This document shows positions 52,306 through 63,237 of a stretch of 64,000 bases of DNA, in pieces. A model generated the notes under the pieces. It saw nothing but the letters and a program-made list of their open reading frames with translations. It was not told the origin of the DNA and did no database searches. The DNA is from Ornithodoros turicata (Eukaryota > Arthropoda > Arachnida > Ixodida > Argasidae). Within the stretch, counting starts at the first letter, position 1; the number at the start of each line of letters is the position of its first letter. A program made the translations under genes and the position numbers. The stretch lies in assembly GCF_037126465.1 (NCBI RefSeq), contig NC_088203.1, positions 80,944,168 to 81,008,167 on the forward strand, written 5' to 3'.

Positions 52306-52485
52306 TGTAGCATATCGTCACCATCGACAATGAGCAAGATAGCGCAGAGCGCGCGCCTATAGCAACCTAGGCGATCCCGTCCAATAAACCAGTTGCTGAG
52401 TTTGAGTTTGATTATAGAAAAAAAAAAAAAAAACAGTTGCTGTTGTCACTCGGGCTGTTCACTTCATCCCTCTCGGGCTCCTACA
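52306..52485 (+). repeat. Gypsy 3' LTR with a tiny insertion
   Basis: Same ends as the 5' LTR but 43 bp longer because of a 35-bp poly(A)-tailed insertion plus its TSD. Confidence 0.9.
52399..52433 (+). mobile_element. Minute 5'-truncated retroposon (35 bp)
   Basis: AGTTTGAGTTTGATTATAG plus 16 A, flanked by the exact 9-bp repeat CAGTTGCTG (52390-52398 and 52434-52442). The 5' LTR lacks it. It has the structure of an extreme 5'-truncated LINE-mediated insertion. Confidence 0.8.
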
Positions 52486-53008
52486 CCTTCCTTTCGTGAC
52501 TTCTGGATTCTCGTTGCCGTGGACTTCGCGTCGCAGTTAACGATGCGCTTGCATCCGGAAGTTTTCATCGACTGCATAGGTAGATTAATTAATTAATTGA
52601 TCTTTCCCTCGTTTTCTGGGCTGTTGGAGTTCACTCGTGAGTTCATGCGGGGCAAACAATCAAACGCATGGGGTATAGGATCTTCCCATCGAACAGTTAC
52701 TTCGAGTGTGAATGGAAAACTTATTGACCACCGCAAATTAATTGTTGTCATTCGGCCTCACCTTACGTCTAACTCTACACCCAAATATGAGTTATATAGT
52801 TACCATTGGGCTTTAATAGCCAACACAGCCACAGTCTGGTGACAAAGACTGTCTACGTGTTTGTTTATATGATGAGCTTTCCATTGCGCACTGCATATGA
52901 TACTCTTAAAAGAAAGAAACGATTTATTTGCCACTTGTAGCGATACGCAGGTATCACCACTAGGTCTTCATAATGTATAGGAAGGTATTTCACGCTTCCC
53001 GCAAAATA
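52486..53008. repeat. Segmental duplication, 3' flank of copy B
   Basis: Matches 5430-5904 of copy A, with scattered differences and small indels. It continues left of the Gypsy element to about 50640. Confidence 0.7.
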
Positions 53009-53136
53009 TTAGTGAGAAGTATATGGTCCACCATATTGCTTTGACGCACCAAAGGTGTAGGATTCACCCGTACCGAACATCATGTTGGGTTCCTCACAGT
53101 TGTGCCCAGCAGCGTATAGGGTGGAGACATTGTTCA
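53009..53136 (-). pseudogene. Copy B exon 11
   Basis: Acceptor ATTACAG. 128 bases, open, ending FGASKQYGGPYTSH-stop (TAA at 53009-53011). Intact by itself, but it belongs to a gene copy with several lost splice sites. Confidence 0.8.
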
Positions 53137-53385
53137 CTGTAATCACAGAGAACAATTCAGGAACTGAGGCACGCAAGAGTTTTTTGTTCTAAGTCTGTGA
53201 TGGTGTAAGTTACTTTAGGTGTACGTTTGTAAATTACTTTCGTTGCACTTTCGTAAGTTACTGCATACTACTGACGTACTGAATACGTTCATCGTAGCCC
53301 TACTGCAATACTTGTTCTTATACTTTGTTATTATAGGTGTGTGAAATATAAATGAGGAATAGACAAGGAACTGTTTCCAACTTAC

Positions 53386-53488
53386 CGCTGTTATAGTAGT
53401 CCGTAACAGTCACTGGAGCCGGTCGCAAATTGCGGACCACAGCGATCCGGTTCTGACGGAAGCGGAAGCAGCTGCCTGTCGGAGTCAC
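53386..53488 (-). pseudogene. Copy B exon 10
   Basis: Acceptor AATTAG and donor GTAAGT intact. VTPTGSCFRFRQNRIAVVRN then PAPVTVTDYYNS. Same length and phases as the copy A exon. Confidence 0.8.
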
Positions 53489-54086
53489 CTAATTAAAAGA
53501 ATCAAACTTCAATAAGATGCACAGCAATATTTCACAAGGACTACATACCCAGCAGCTAAGCTCCATCTCGCTCCAATTAACTACATCGTTTAATAGCACG
53601 TGACCTTCGCACATGGAAGGTGATCTGTCGAGTTGCCTGCGCGTTTCGGTTAAAGTACTGAAGCCTGCGAAGCATGTACTAAGTAGCCCAACATCATTTC
53701 GAATGTTTTCTATCTTTTTTTTCTTGGGGGGAGAGGGACAATGTTGCAGATGGCTATTGCTTGCACGATAGAGGCCACCACGAGTAAAATAGTAACGTCA
53801 CAAATTATTCGCTTCCGGTGTGTGGTTCTGGGTGTTCTCTTTCGGGTAAACCTCTGCCATACACAAGAACTGGTACCCAAATGAACGTGAACTTGCTATT
53901 ATCCTATGTCTCACATTTCTTTTAAGTCCCAGTTCATGCGTGTCTTCGCTAACGCAGTGCGAATTAGTGAACTTCAGCGCATCGTACGGCATCGCCCTTG
54001 CATACGTAAGGTGTTGCGAACGATATACTAAAACTCACTGTTTACTCACAGCTCAAAGCACAGCTGAAATATGTACAAGAGCTTAC

Positions 54087-54152
54087 CTCTAGTAGAATCA
54101 GTAGTGAGTTCGCACCGACGGTGTAGGCAAGGACGCCTCTACTGCAGAGAAG
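54087..54152 (-). pseudogene. Copy B exon 9, acceptor lost
   Basis: The homologous frame GVLAYTVGANSLLILLE and donor GTAAGC remain. The acceptor CAG of copy A reads CCG here (54153-54155). A cryptic CAG further inside is out of phase and immediately followed by TAG. Confidence 0.8.
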
Positions 54153-54226
54153 CGGCGAAGGAAATCTGGCTTTGAAATATCCAAAATTAGGTAAAAGCAC
54201 TCTTAAAGAATGGTAATTATACGTAC

Positions 54227-54314
54227 ACCCTGCAGGGAAGCAACGTTAACGATATATCCAGACAAGAGTGTGACATCAATAACGACAGTCCTGGCATAAT
54301 AATACTGCGTATTC
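54227..54314 (-). pseudogene. Copy B exon 8
   Basis: Acceptor GTTTAG and donor GTACGT intact. YYYARTVVIDVTLLSGYIVN. The frame is open. Confidence 0.8.
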
Positions 54315-54531
54315 CTAAACAGACAGCGAAGCTTAGTGATCCCGCGCAGACCAGTGATAATGCTCCAAAACAGTGCTCTCTTCCAAAAAGCGTGAAATCG
54401 GATGTCTACATTCTACTTTGACATTGTGGGAACTATTTCGTTCGAATACACTCTAGCAATGAAAAATGCTATGCGTGCTGTGTACTTCCTCATGTTGTAT
54501 AAGCTTATCAATAGTCTTTTAATCAATTCGT

Positions 54532-54644
54532 AGATTTTTAGCACTTTGTGCTGCTGCAGAACAATCGCTTGGCGAAATGAACGTTGCGTTCACTTGAAAG
54601 GTGTTGGATGGTCTCAAGCTGTTCACGTTGAGGCTATACTTGAC
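54532..54644 (-). pseudogene. Copy B exon 7, 3' end replaced
   Basis: Acceptor CCCTCAG; VKYSLNVNSLRPSNTFQVNA then SPSDCSAA. After that the sequence no longer resembles copy A and the GTAAGA donor is absent. The frame runs into a stop near 54519. Confidence 0.8.
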
Positions 54645-54837
54645 CTGAGGGAAAATATTTATTTTTGTTCGATTTTCTAGACCTTCAGTGTAGCAATAAC
54701 CACAAAAAGTTAAAAAATACAGACATAAGAAACAAATGTTGAGTATGTGTTCTCCACCCCACGTTGGAAGACTGCCTTTGGCTTCGGTGACGGTACAGAA
54801 ATCATCGACCTTCGAGGAGCAATGTTGCCAGACGCGC

Positions 54838-54917
54838 GGAAAATTGCATCTGATGACGTCATACAACAAAATGAATAGATAGTTTTGAGAAGTATGTCGT
54901 AATCGGATGCAATTTTC
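54838..54917. repeat. Small hairpin
   Basis: GGAAAATTGCATC and GGATGCAATTTTCC face each other, with GACGTCATAC and GTATGTCGTAAT as inner arms. Probably a MITE remnant. Confidence 0.5.
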
Positions 54918-54928
54918 CATGAATGACT

Positions 54929-55231
54929 TGATGATGATGATGATTGGAAAGTTTCATCACCAGGGCCGATACCCTACCCCTTTGCTGCTGTTGGTGACGG
55001 TGGTTTTTTGCGCTAAAGTATCACGAATCTCCCAAAATATTGTGTCTTTATGGCAACTGGAAATACAATGAAAATGATCGGTAGTTTTCAGAAGTATTTC
55101 CGGTTCCCATTGAGACACAATATTTTGGGAGATTCGTGATACTTTACTGCAACAAACCACCAGCATTAGCAATGGGGTTGCGTATCGCCCCTGGCGATGA
55201 AACTGCCCAATCATCATAATCATCATCATCA
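54929..55231. mobile_element. Hairpin MITE with TGATGATGAT ends
   Basis: The arms of about 150 bases are inverted copies: AAAGTATCACGAATCTCCCA and AATATTGTGTC against GACACAATATTTTGGGAG, and TGATGATGATGATGATTGG against its inverse. No frame. It lies in the long region between copy B exons 7 and 6. Confidence 0.75.
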
Positions 55232-55239
55232 AAAAACTG

Positions 55240-56055
55240 CTGTTGTTGTTGCGCTAAAGTATCATGAATGTTCAACACGAACGTGCTAAATCCGTTGTTT
55301 TTTCTCATTTTTGACGCATAGAGTGTGAGAAACGTTAAAAGCAATTGTGTAAATTCGGTGCAGTTCTGAAGATGTGATTACCGATGTGACTACCTTAGGT
55401 CACTTCAGAAAGTCACCATCCCTCCCAGTCCAAGTCATAGGCAAAAGATAATTACATTTCAACTGCAGTTACCCAGTTCTAAAAGTATTTTGCGTGCAGC
55501 AGTTAATTACGCTAAAAGTAATTATTTGAAGTGACCTCGTGACTTATAACTAGTTAATTCGCAGCCCTGTTAGTGACTCACCGTTTGATGGCCCCAACAA
55601 CACAGAAACGTCCTGCGATCATCCCCAGGATGTCAACCCCGGACGACGATGACATCCTCAGGAAGTTATCAACTGGTCCTCCCAGTGTTACCTCCGTGTT
55701 AAAGTGGGACTCCCGGTCATATCACCTGCACATCCTCAGGTTGTCAACCTTGAACACTCGCAGGACCTTGTGAGGACGACTTCACCTGCACCTAATTTTT
55801 CTGCGTATAATTCATAGGAAACCAGACGCAGTCCTGATAACTTCTCTTTTTCCATACATCTTGATTAACTTCTGCAATACAATCTCGCTGTTTGTTTCTA
55901 GTACAATTCATAACGGACAACGAGCGCAGTGGTTCAAAGAGAAAGCAGAGAGAAATACAAAAGACGCAAAAAAAAAAATCTCGTCAGGGGCAGGAAGTTC
56001 GAGGAACCCACTCTGAAAGTTACTAGTATTCTCTTCCGAAGCCAAAACAGACACT
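55240..56055. other. No gene; GTCCTGAGGAC-type repeats
   Basis: Around 55600-55780 the motifs CATCCTCAGGAAGTTATCAAC, CATCCTCAGGTTGTCAACC and CAGGATGTCAACC recur, resembling the GTCCTGAGGAC-type motifs at 62270-62400. Confidence 0.4.
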
Positions 56056-56060
56056 GTTTA

Positions 56061-56165
56061 TGTTGGTATTTCTGTGTGTAATGTACCGCCACCAGTGGGC
56101 GAAAGCGCAATGTTTCGTTTTCTTTGTTATGTTTGGTAGGTTTGGTATATATTGCACTGCTAACA
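56061..56165 (+). repeat. Copia 5' LTR with internal deletion (105 bp)
   Basis: TGTTGGTATTTCTGTGTGTA to CTGCTAACA. Compared with the 3' LTR, 111 bp are missing exactly between two GCACTGCT copies. Confidence 0.9.
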
Positions 56166-56180
56166 GGTTATGGGCCCAGG
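56166..56180 (+). promoter_or_regulatory. Copia primer-binding site (half-tRNA iMet type)
   Basis: GGTTATGGGCCCAGG is complementary to the anticodon arm of eukaryotic initiator tRNA-Met (CTGGGCCCATAACC), the primer mode known for Drosophila copia. Confidence 0.8.
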
Positions 56181-56397
56181 CCAGCGCATCGGGAATCATT
56201 TTCTGGACCGGCATCTAAGACGTCAGTTGTGACTGCGGACGGCATCACGGGACCTGAGCTCGGTATCCTTGACATCGCTTTTGGTTTCCGCTGACGTACG
56301 CCGGAATCATTTGATTAGCAAGAGGCTGGAGATGGGGCACGGCTGCTGCGAAAGACGCGTCAAGAAGACGAGGTTAAGCAGTGAGTTCTCGAGGAAC

Positions 56398-57294
56398 ATG
56401 ACCGCGACGGATGAGTTTAAGCTTACAAAGCTGTCCTCGGACAACTACCATTCATGGTCAATACGGGTTCGGGCTGCCTTGGTCCAGAAGGGACGCTGGG
56501 AAGCCGTCGATCCCGGATACGCCGAAGAAATGACCGACCAAGAGAAGCAGAATGATAGCAAAGCCCTCACATTCCTATTTCTCGTCGTTGAAGATAATTA
56601 TCTAGACGACATTGGCACCAGTTCAAGAGCTAAGGAGGCTCGGGATGCGCTGCATGAAGTGCACTCCAAGTTTGGGCTCCTACACATCCTTCAATTAATG
56701 CGGGATTTCTTCAACTTGAAGATGAAGCGAGAAGAAGAAATGAGGGACTACTTGGGCAGACTCATGGAACTGCACAGGAAGCTGGCTTCTGTAGGTCATG
56801 GTTTTATGGACATGGAGGTAGCATATGTAATGCTAATGGGTCTCCCAGATACGCACGAGCCACTCATCCTAAACCTCGAACAGGACGAGGAAGCTTTAAC
56901 TACGAAGACTGTGAAGACGAGGCTTCTCGTCGAAGAGAAAAGAAAGTCCCGTCGTCAAGATGGGCACGCTGTGGAAGAAGACGGACAGCCCGCAGCTCTC
57001 ACCACCCAAGCTTATGGGGGACGGGATGACAGACAAGGGAACCAAAATCTTTTTTCAAGGCCTGAGGAAAACAGGAGAGTACGCTGTTTTGCCTGTGGCA
57101 AGATAGGACATATTGCCAAAGACTGTGACCAGTTCCCCAGAGAAGAGAAGAGTGGGCCACAGAGAAGAAGAATGAGCTCTGAGAAGAGGATCATTGCGCA
57201 CAAGGCACTGTGCATATATATATATGTATATGCAATAGCATGTCGCAGGACTCCTATGTCTGGCACCTCGATAGCGGCGCCACTGATCATATGA
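56398..57294 (+). pseudogene. Copia gag
   Basis: From the ATG at 56398: MTATDEFKLTKLSSDNYHSW, QLMRDFFNLKMKREEEMRDY, and a CCHC knuckle CFACGKIGHIAKDC near the C-terminus. The link to the protease is broken by an AT-rich run (57213-57230), after which the protease is in another frame. Confidence 0.85.
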
Positions 57295-58660
57295 CGTCAC
57301 ACAGGGCCAAGCTGACAGACTTTCAGCCCTGCGATTCAAATGTCCAGACAGCAAGTACGGAATCCATGCGCGTCATCGGCAAAGGGCGCGTACAAATACA
57401 GCTGGCTGAAGAGCATGGAGGGACAAACCTCACTCTCGAAGACATACTTTGCGTGCCCGACTTGAACTGCAATCTTCTTTCTGTAGGAAAAATCGAAGAG
57501 CGCGGATTGCGTGTCACCTTTGCTCAAGGCTCAGCTGAAGTTACCGAAAACACTGGTGTGATAATCCTCACTGCAACTCGTGAAGGACGACTGTACCAAA
57601 TCAGCGAATCTCAAATAGAATAGAAAGGCCCGCGGTTAAGGGATCTGTCCTTGTGGCATCGACGGCTGGAACATCTCCATCAAGAAGCGGTACGGCAGCT
57701 GTGTGGAATAAACGAAGAGGAGCGTACAGGGGACGTCTGCGGAACCTGTTGCTTGGGGAAGATGAGAAGACGAAGCCTTCCAAAGGCCGAAGCCACTCGA
57801 GCAAAGGCACCACTTGAACTGGTACACTCGGATGTAGCGGGAAGGATCACTCCGACGTCGCAGGGAGGATCGAGTTACTTTGTCACATTCATCGACGATT
57901 GCTCGAGATACACAGTAGTATACCCGATCAAGACAAAGGGTGAAGTCATCCAAAAGTTTGATGAGTACAGGCGCATGGCAGAGAACCTGCACAACAGGAC
58001 GATCAAGACACTCCGCAGTGACAATGGAGGCGAGTATACCAGCAGAGAGTTCAACGAGTACTTGGTAAAGCACGGAATTCGACGGCAACTATCCATACCT
58101 GGAACGCCTGAACAGAATGGAGTTGCGGAACGAATGAATCAAACACTGCTGGATACGACCACATGTCTACTCATTGAGTCTGGAGTGACCAAAGAGCTCT
58201 GGGCGGATGCATTAGTTACTGCATGTCACATCAGGAACAAGTGCCCATTGAAGGCAATTAGAGGACAGTCCCCAGAAGCTTTCTGGCCAGGGAGCGATGT
58301 AGTACTAAATCATCTACAGGTGTTTGGATGTCGTGCACGGAGTGCCGGAGGAAGCAGAGAGGAAAGCTGGACCCGAATGCAGAAGAGTGTGTCTTCGTCG
58401 GGTATCCACAAGGAGTAAAAGGCTATAAGCTACTGAGTCTGAAAGCCGGATCCTTCTTCGTGAGTCGCGATGTTGTCTTTAATGAGGAGTTCTTTCTGTG
58501 CAAGCGCGCCCACTCCAAAGACACCGGCATTGAAGTGTCCGATGACGGTCACATCGCAGTTACCTTTGACGCAGAAGAAGCTTATGAAGAAACTGGGAGA
58601 ACAGCCGAACACTTCGACACCAGCGATCATGATCGCTGGTGTCGAAGTGTTCGGCTGTTC
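57240..58660 (+). pseudogene. Copia protease and integrase
   Basis: Protease VWHLDSGATDHMTSH (DSG active site). Integrase: LWHRRLEHLHQEAVRQL with CGTCCLGK (HHCC), VHSDVAG (D), TLRSDNGGEYTSREF (D) and IPGTPEQNGVAERMNQ (E). The frame has a stop at 57621-57623 and a shift near 58350. It ends inside a perfect palindrome at 58598-58661. Confidence 0.85.
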
Positions 58661-58661
58661 T
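58598..58661. repeat. Perfect 64-bp palindrome
   Basis: Two 32-base arms meet at GATCATGATC (centre 58629/58630) with no spacer. The left arm is Copia coding sequence; the right arm is its exact inverse and marks the start of the inserted segment. Confidence 0.95.
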
Positions 58662-59114
58662 GCTGCAACAGTTGTTGTTATACTCGGCTACATATCGCGA
58701 GTCAGTATTCCGCTCTCAGTTGCTGCAGGCAGACGCCATCTGTTGGTCCCGCAACAGCATATAAAAGGGTTGCACGTAAATAAGAATGCCGACGTGGACA
58801 TGTCTACAACTAAGTGTCATCGGTGGGTGATCGAAGGCCCTGTGAAATGGGAAATGCGCGTTGGGAACCTGATTTCGTCTTCACTCAAGGTCATTTATAA
58901 CATTTTTTTTTCACTGAAATAAAAAAATGTCATCGGCGGACCTTGGTCGATTTAAAATGGAATTACCCAGTTGTATCACTGTCCATTGAGAATGAGCTGG
59001 ATTTGCAGCTCACTATTGTTTGTTTACAGAGAGCAAGCTGGATATTTTTTTTTATTTTTTATGTACCTTATCTGTGGCTCCAGGTCCAACCTTGTGCTTT
59101 GTTCTCTGTGATAG
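58662..59114 (+). other. 5' part of the inserted cassette
   Basis: Non-Copia sequence. A TATA-like CATATAAAAG lies at about 58758 and an ATG-led frame (MSTTKCHRWVIEGPVKWEMR) at 58800. The gene-like arrangement suggests promoter and first exon(s) of the BEN-type gene, but no splice link to 59115 is certain. Confidence 0.4.
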
Positions 59115-59590
59115 GTTGCCCTTGAAGACAACATAACGGTGAACAAGGAAAGGCTCGAGTGGGCACTGGGAGCTGCCAAGGATTCACTCTTCTGTCGGGA
59201 GGTTGCGAGGCTCCTGTGGACTGGGGAGGAACTTTCGGAACGCAGTGTGACGGGGGAGGCATGTCGCCGATACGCGAAGAGTGGAGCAGTTGGCAAGAAA
59301 CGTCTCACACCTAAGAAGATGGATGCGCTAGGAAGTAAGTTCCACAGAGGCAGCCTCTGTTCACTTTTTTTACACTATTCTGTACACCGGGTTCGAGGTA
59401 ACTCCTAAGATCTGTGCTTTTTCACCTTGCTTTGTGTACAGGCTATCAGAATTGATAGATTACATCATTTATTTCAGATGCGTTCTGGGAGTATTTGAAG
59501 CGGACTGGGTCACATGAGAAGGAGGAACGCTTCAAGCAAGTAACATTCCATATAAGAAACCTTCTGTCTGATATAAACAGGAAAAAATAA
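59115..59590 (+). CDS. BEN-domain protein C-terminal end, two exons
   Basis: Exon 59115-59334 (acceptor GATAG, donor GTAAGT, exit phase 1) and exon 59478-59590 (acceptor TTTCAG) join in phase. They give KERLEWALGAAKDSLFCREV, ARLLWTGEELSERSVTGEAC, LTPKKMDALGNAFWEYLKRT and HIRNLLSDINRKK-stop. The pattern LWT-ELxxRSVTG...LTPxK...Y matches BEN domains, helical DNA- or protein-binding modules of chromatin factors. AATAAA overlaps the stop. Splice sites and frame are intact although the host Copia is dead. The upstream exons are uncertain. Confidence 0.65.
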
Positions 59591-59679
59591 AAGCAAGTAA
59601 AAGAATGTTTTTGCTATGTCTGCTCATTTCGACAAGCACAGATAAGTGTCACACATGTGAATGTGTTTGACACGCTAGC

Positions 59680-59860
59680 TAGTGTGCTGTGGTTCCGTGG
59701 TTACAGGTGCCCCATATTCCACAAAACCAATATGGCTGGTATTCCGATATGGCATGTATGCTGATACAGCAGTTATACCGATATGGCAGATATGCATGTA
59801 TCCCATACCGGGACCAAGAATACGATATGACGTTATATTGGAAAAAATTATATCGGAATT
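59680..59860 (+). repeat. GATATGGCATGTATGC-type short repeats at the cassette end
   Basis: CCGATATGGCATGTATGC, CCGATATGGCAGATATGC and related pieces repeat several times, just before the Copia frame resumes near 59865 (GQRDPGGSARAEVH). Confidence 0.4.
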
Positions 59861-61582
59861 TCCAGTAGGGCAGAGAGACCCTGGAGGAAGTGCAAGGGCA
59901 GAAGTCCACGCAGAGACTGCCCCGGTGGACATCAAAGTGGAAGTCTCCACGCTGAGGCGCTCAGAAAGGCTAGCAAACAAGAGACTGCAAGCAGGGGCCA
60001 GTCACGTGACGTGCGTTGCCAAACAAGCCGATAGCAAAGATCCGAAGACCTTTGATGAAGCACTAGCAGCACCCGATAGAGAAGAGCGGAAATCTGCTAT
60101 TAACTGCGAGTTAGACAATCTAAAAACCTTCGGAACATGGGAAATTGTGCCTCGACCAAAGAACAGACAAGTCATAATATGCAAGTGGGTGTTTCGCAAA
60201 AGCTACAACGCAAACGGCGAGCTGGAGCGCTATAAGGCACGCCTAGTGGCATGTGGCTATTCGCAAGTGGAGGGAGTGGATTCCAGTGAAACCTTTACGC
60301 CCGTTGTAAAGCTGAAGAGCGTAAGGACACTGGGCCTTAGCCGTAGAAAGAGGGTGGAAGATTCACCAGGTGGACGTCACAGCAGCCTACCTAAACAAGA
60401 CATTAAGGGAGACAATATACATGGAGCAGCCTCAGTCCTTTGAGCCACAGGACCAAGACGAAGTCTGCCTTCTACAGAAAAGTCTCTATGGGTTACGATA
60501 ATCTGGGAGAGAATGGAATTACACCTTGGACAAATTCTTGAAGTCCGATGGCATGAAGAGAGCCAAGTCAGACCCTTGTGTCTACGTCAGTCCACACAAG
60601 CAGTTGATTGTAGGGGTCTACGTGGACGACTTGCTCATCATATCTAAAGACGATGAAGAACTTGCAAAGTTCAAGCGACGGCTTGGCGAAAAATTTGAGA
60701 TAAAGGACTTGGGAGAGGCTAGTCACATTCTCTCAGTACGCTTGAAGCGAAATGCGAACGGGGATCTATCTCTCGACCAAGCAGTTTACGCTGAAGAGAT
60801 CCTGGAGGCTTTCGGTATGTCGAACGTAAAAGGGACATCCTCACCCCTGGATCCCGGAAGTAAGTACCAAAGGGCGGAGAGCGGTAGCTCAAGTGGAGAG
60901 CTTGGACGAAAGTACAGACAAGCGGTTGGAGCACTACTGTACTTCTCGGGCGGAACAAGGCCGGATCTTGCGTTCGCAACTGCCTACGTGAGTCAATTTA
61001 GCGACAACCCGAGCGAGGAGCACTGGAATGGAATAAAACATGTCCTTCGCTACGTGAAGCAAACAATCAATCATGGGCTCGTTTACCGCCGAAGCGGAAA
61101 CTGCGTACAGGCCCTTTGCAACGCGGACTGGGCTGGAGACAAGACTGACCGAAAATACGTTCAGCAGATATGCGGTCACTTTGGCAGGTTCTGTTATCTC
61201 ATGGAGCAGTAAAAAGCAGTGAACTATCGCGCTGTCAACTGTCGAAGCAGAATACATGGCAATGTGTCATGCAGCAAGGGAGGTGCTATGGCTTCAGCAC
61301 TTCACAGAAGAAATCGGGGCCAGAGAGTTCACACAGAAACCACAAGTGTTGTTTGCTGACAACCAGGCGGCAATCTCTCTTAGCAAAAACCAGATAACAT
61401 CAGAACGGAGCAAGCACATTGACATTAAGTACTACTTTCTTCGAGAGAAGATCGAAGAGGAAAAGTTGGACCTGCAGCACATTGAGTCTTCCAGAAATCC
61501 TGCCGACATCTTCACAAAGGCCCTGCCTGGAACGAAAACTGCAGAACACCGTAATAACCTTGGCATCAAGACATGTGTATAG
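59850..61582 (+). pseudogene. Copia RT and RNase H, broken
   Basis: KTFDEALAAPDREERKSAIN, TWEIVPRPKNRQVIICKWVF and YKARLVACGYSQVEGVDSSE open the RT; a frameshift follows near 60340. SLYGLR is followed by a TAA where a glutamine codon is normal. VGVYVDDLLIISKDDEEL carries the YVDD catalytic motif. RNase H: NADWAGDKTDRK, VEAEYMAMCHAAREVLW, FADNQAAISLSKN and HIESSRNPADIFTKAL. Another frameshift lies near 61170-61230. Confidence 0.9.
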
Positions 61583-61609
61583 ATTATGGTGTCAGTACAT
61601 TTGGGGGCG

Positions 61610-61825
61610 GGTTGGTATTTCTGTGTGTAATGTACTGCCACCAGTGGACGAAAGCGCAATGTTTCGTTTTCTTTGTTAGGTTTGGTAGGTTTGGTATATA
61701 TTGCACTGCTCGCGCCCAGTGCATTCATTAAAAAGAAAAGCGTTGAAGTTGGATCAGCGACGTCTCGGTTTTCTTCCTGTCTCTGTTCCAGAACACCTAC
61801 GTTGCCCTGCGCTGCACTGCTAACA
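61610..61825 (+). repeat. Copia 3' LTR (216 bp)
   Basis: Preceded by a purine-rich GGGGGCGG tract. It ends CTAACA next to the TSD GTTTA. The first base is G in place of the T of the terminal TG. Confidence 0.9.
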
Positions 61826-61830
61826 GTTTA

Positions 61831-63237
61831 TTGATTATAACGCGGTCCTCCGTACATTCGAGAGTCCTGGTTGCCTGTGACACAAAACGAAGGGTGAGCT
61901 AGCCATGTTTCTTTCGATTATGCAAAGAAAGAATACTCAAAGTGAGGAATTGATTGAAGTATTAGGTCCACATCAATGCAAAGTCTATGTTTCGTACTCC
62001 TTTTGGTTTGAGACCTTCAGGTAGGAGCTTTGAAAGTCAAAAGCAGTGCGACAGAATCGCGCGTTTCCTTCATTGCGCGAGTAACGCGCTCCATTTATCA
62101 TAGACAGTCATCCTTTTTAAATGCAGAGAATTTTACCCAGGACCACCCTTTATTTAAGAAAAAAATCAATCGGGTCCTAGGATCGGCCCAAAAAGAACAC
62201 AAATGTGTTCAGAAAGTCTGAACAGGTAAATTAAACAAAGTAATATTTCTCGTTCCGCTAGCTACCCACAGGTACGGGCTCAGGACGTACCTGAATGACT
62301 CTTCACAGACAGTCTGAGAGTGTTATCTTCAGGACGTCCTGAGGATGTCTTAGAAGGATGAGGACACGATGACACTGTAGGGAGGTCCTGAGGACCGCAT
62401 GTGTTCTTTGGGGTATCGTATATATAAATAAGCGCGAACACGGCATTATATATGTATAAGACACTGGGGCTTTAAATACGTATCATGGACGAGCATTGGA
62501 AGCCCACATGTGAATGTCGATTCAGCTAAAATTCAGTTTTGTCTGCAGCAGAAGGATTCAATCTGACTCCAAATCCCTATGCAGAAAAGTGATTCAATCG
62601 AAAGCCTTCTGCAAGGGCATGATTCAATCGTAATATCCCGCCCCATCAAAATGATTCAATCCCAGATGCCTTTTCAAGAAACGTGGTTACATCGAAATAT
62701 AAATCCTAGCATTAAATGGCCGCCAATGATATTCCAATAGAATTCCCAAGCCTCTAGTGCAGATTTGTATTGTTGACTGATTCAATGAGTCACACAATTA
62801 GTAAATCAATCTTCCTTAATGTCTTGCCCTACTATTCCCTGTATCGTTAATTTACCGATTCGCTTTATTTTCCCCAACAAGTGTGTGTGTGTGTAGTATT
62901 GACCCCATGAGATGAGCCACAGAAGATTGCTTACGCATCTCCCTAAACTTTCCCTAAGCGTTTAGCCAGCTTGTTAAATTAAATTCAGGATTTCCTATCC
63001 GCAACACTGATATATTAAATTCATGATGATTTCCTATCCGCAATGCATTAAGAGCACGGTACGCGTTAATGGTTAACGATAACGTTAACGCTAGCCTGAG
63101 AGATCACCCCGAGAAGATAAGTCCGTGGCAGTCACGCCTCTCAGTGAGCAGGCATAATAGATGGGTTCTCAACAGCAAGAAAGTCATCTCGTAGAGTCGA
63201 GAAAATCGAGCGATATCGACTACAACAAGGTGGGCTT
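61831..63237. other. No gene; clustered short repeats
   Basis: 62270-62410 carries GTCCTGAGGAC-type motifs. 62510-62670 carries at least five GATTCAATC motifs at irregular 25-45 base spacing. A GT run is at 62881. Nothing coding was recognised. Confidence 0.45.
62510..62670 (+). repeat. GATTCAATC cluster
   Basis: TGATTCAATC or GGATTCAATC at about 62545, 62590, 62622 and 62660, with a similar GATTCAGC near 62519. Degenerate tandem or dispersed motif array. Confidence 0.5.

Larger units (their letters stand above)
50732..52485 (+). mobile_element. Defective Gypsy copy with both LTRs
   Basis: LTRs at 50732-50868 and 52306-52485 and a 4-bp TSD CCTT at each side. Only about 1.4 kb remains inside: a PBS-like TGGTGGCCCCTGAC, the end of RNase H and an integrase. 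Gag, protease and RT are deleted. It interrupts the 3' flank of copy B, so it postdates the gene duplication. Confidence 0.9.
56061..61825 (+). mobile_element. Copia LTR retrotransposon (5.8 kb) with an internal insertion
   Basis: LTRs at 56061-56165 and 61610-61825; TSD GTTTA at 56056-56060 and 61826-61830. A PBS matching the initiator-Met tRNA anticodon arm follows the 5' LTR. Gag, protease, integrase, RT and RNase H come in Copia order. A segment of about 1.2 kb (roughly 58660-59850) with a BEN-domain gene end interrupts the region between integrase and RT. Several frameshifts and a TAA in the RT mark it as dead. Confidence 0.92.
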
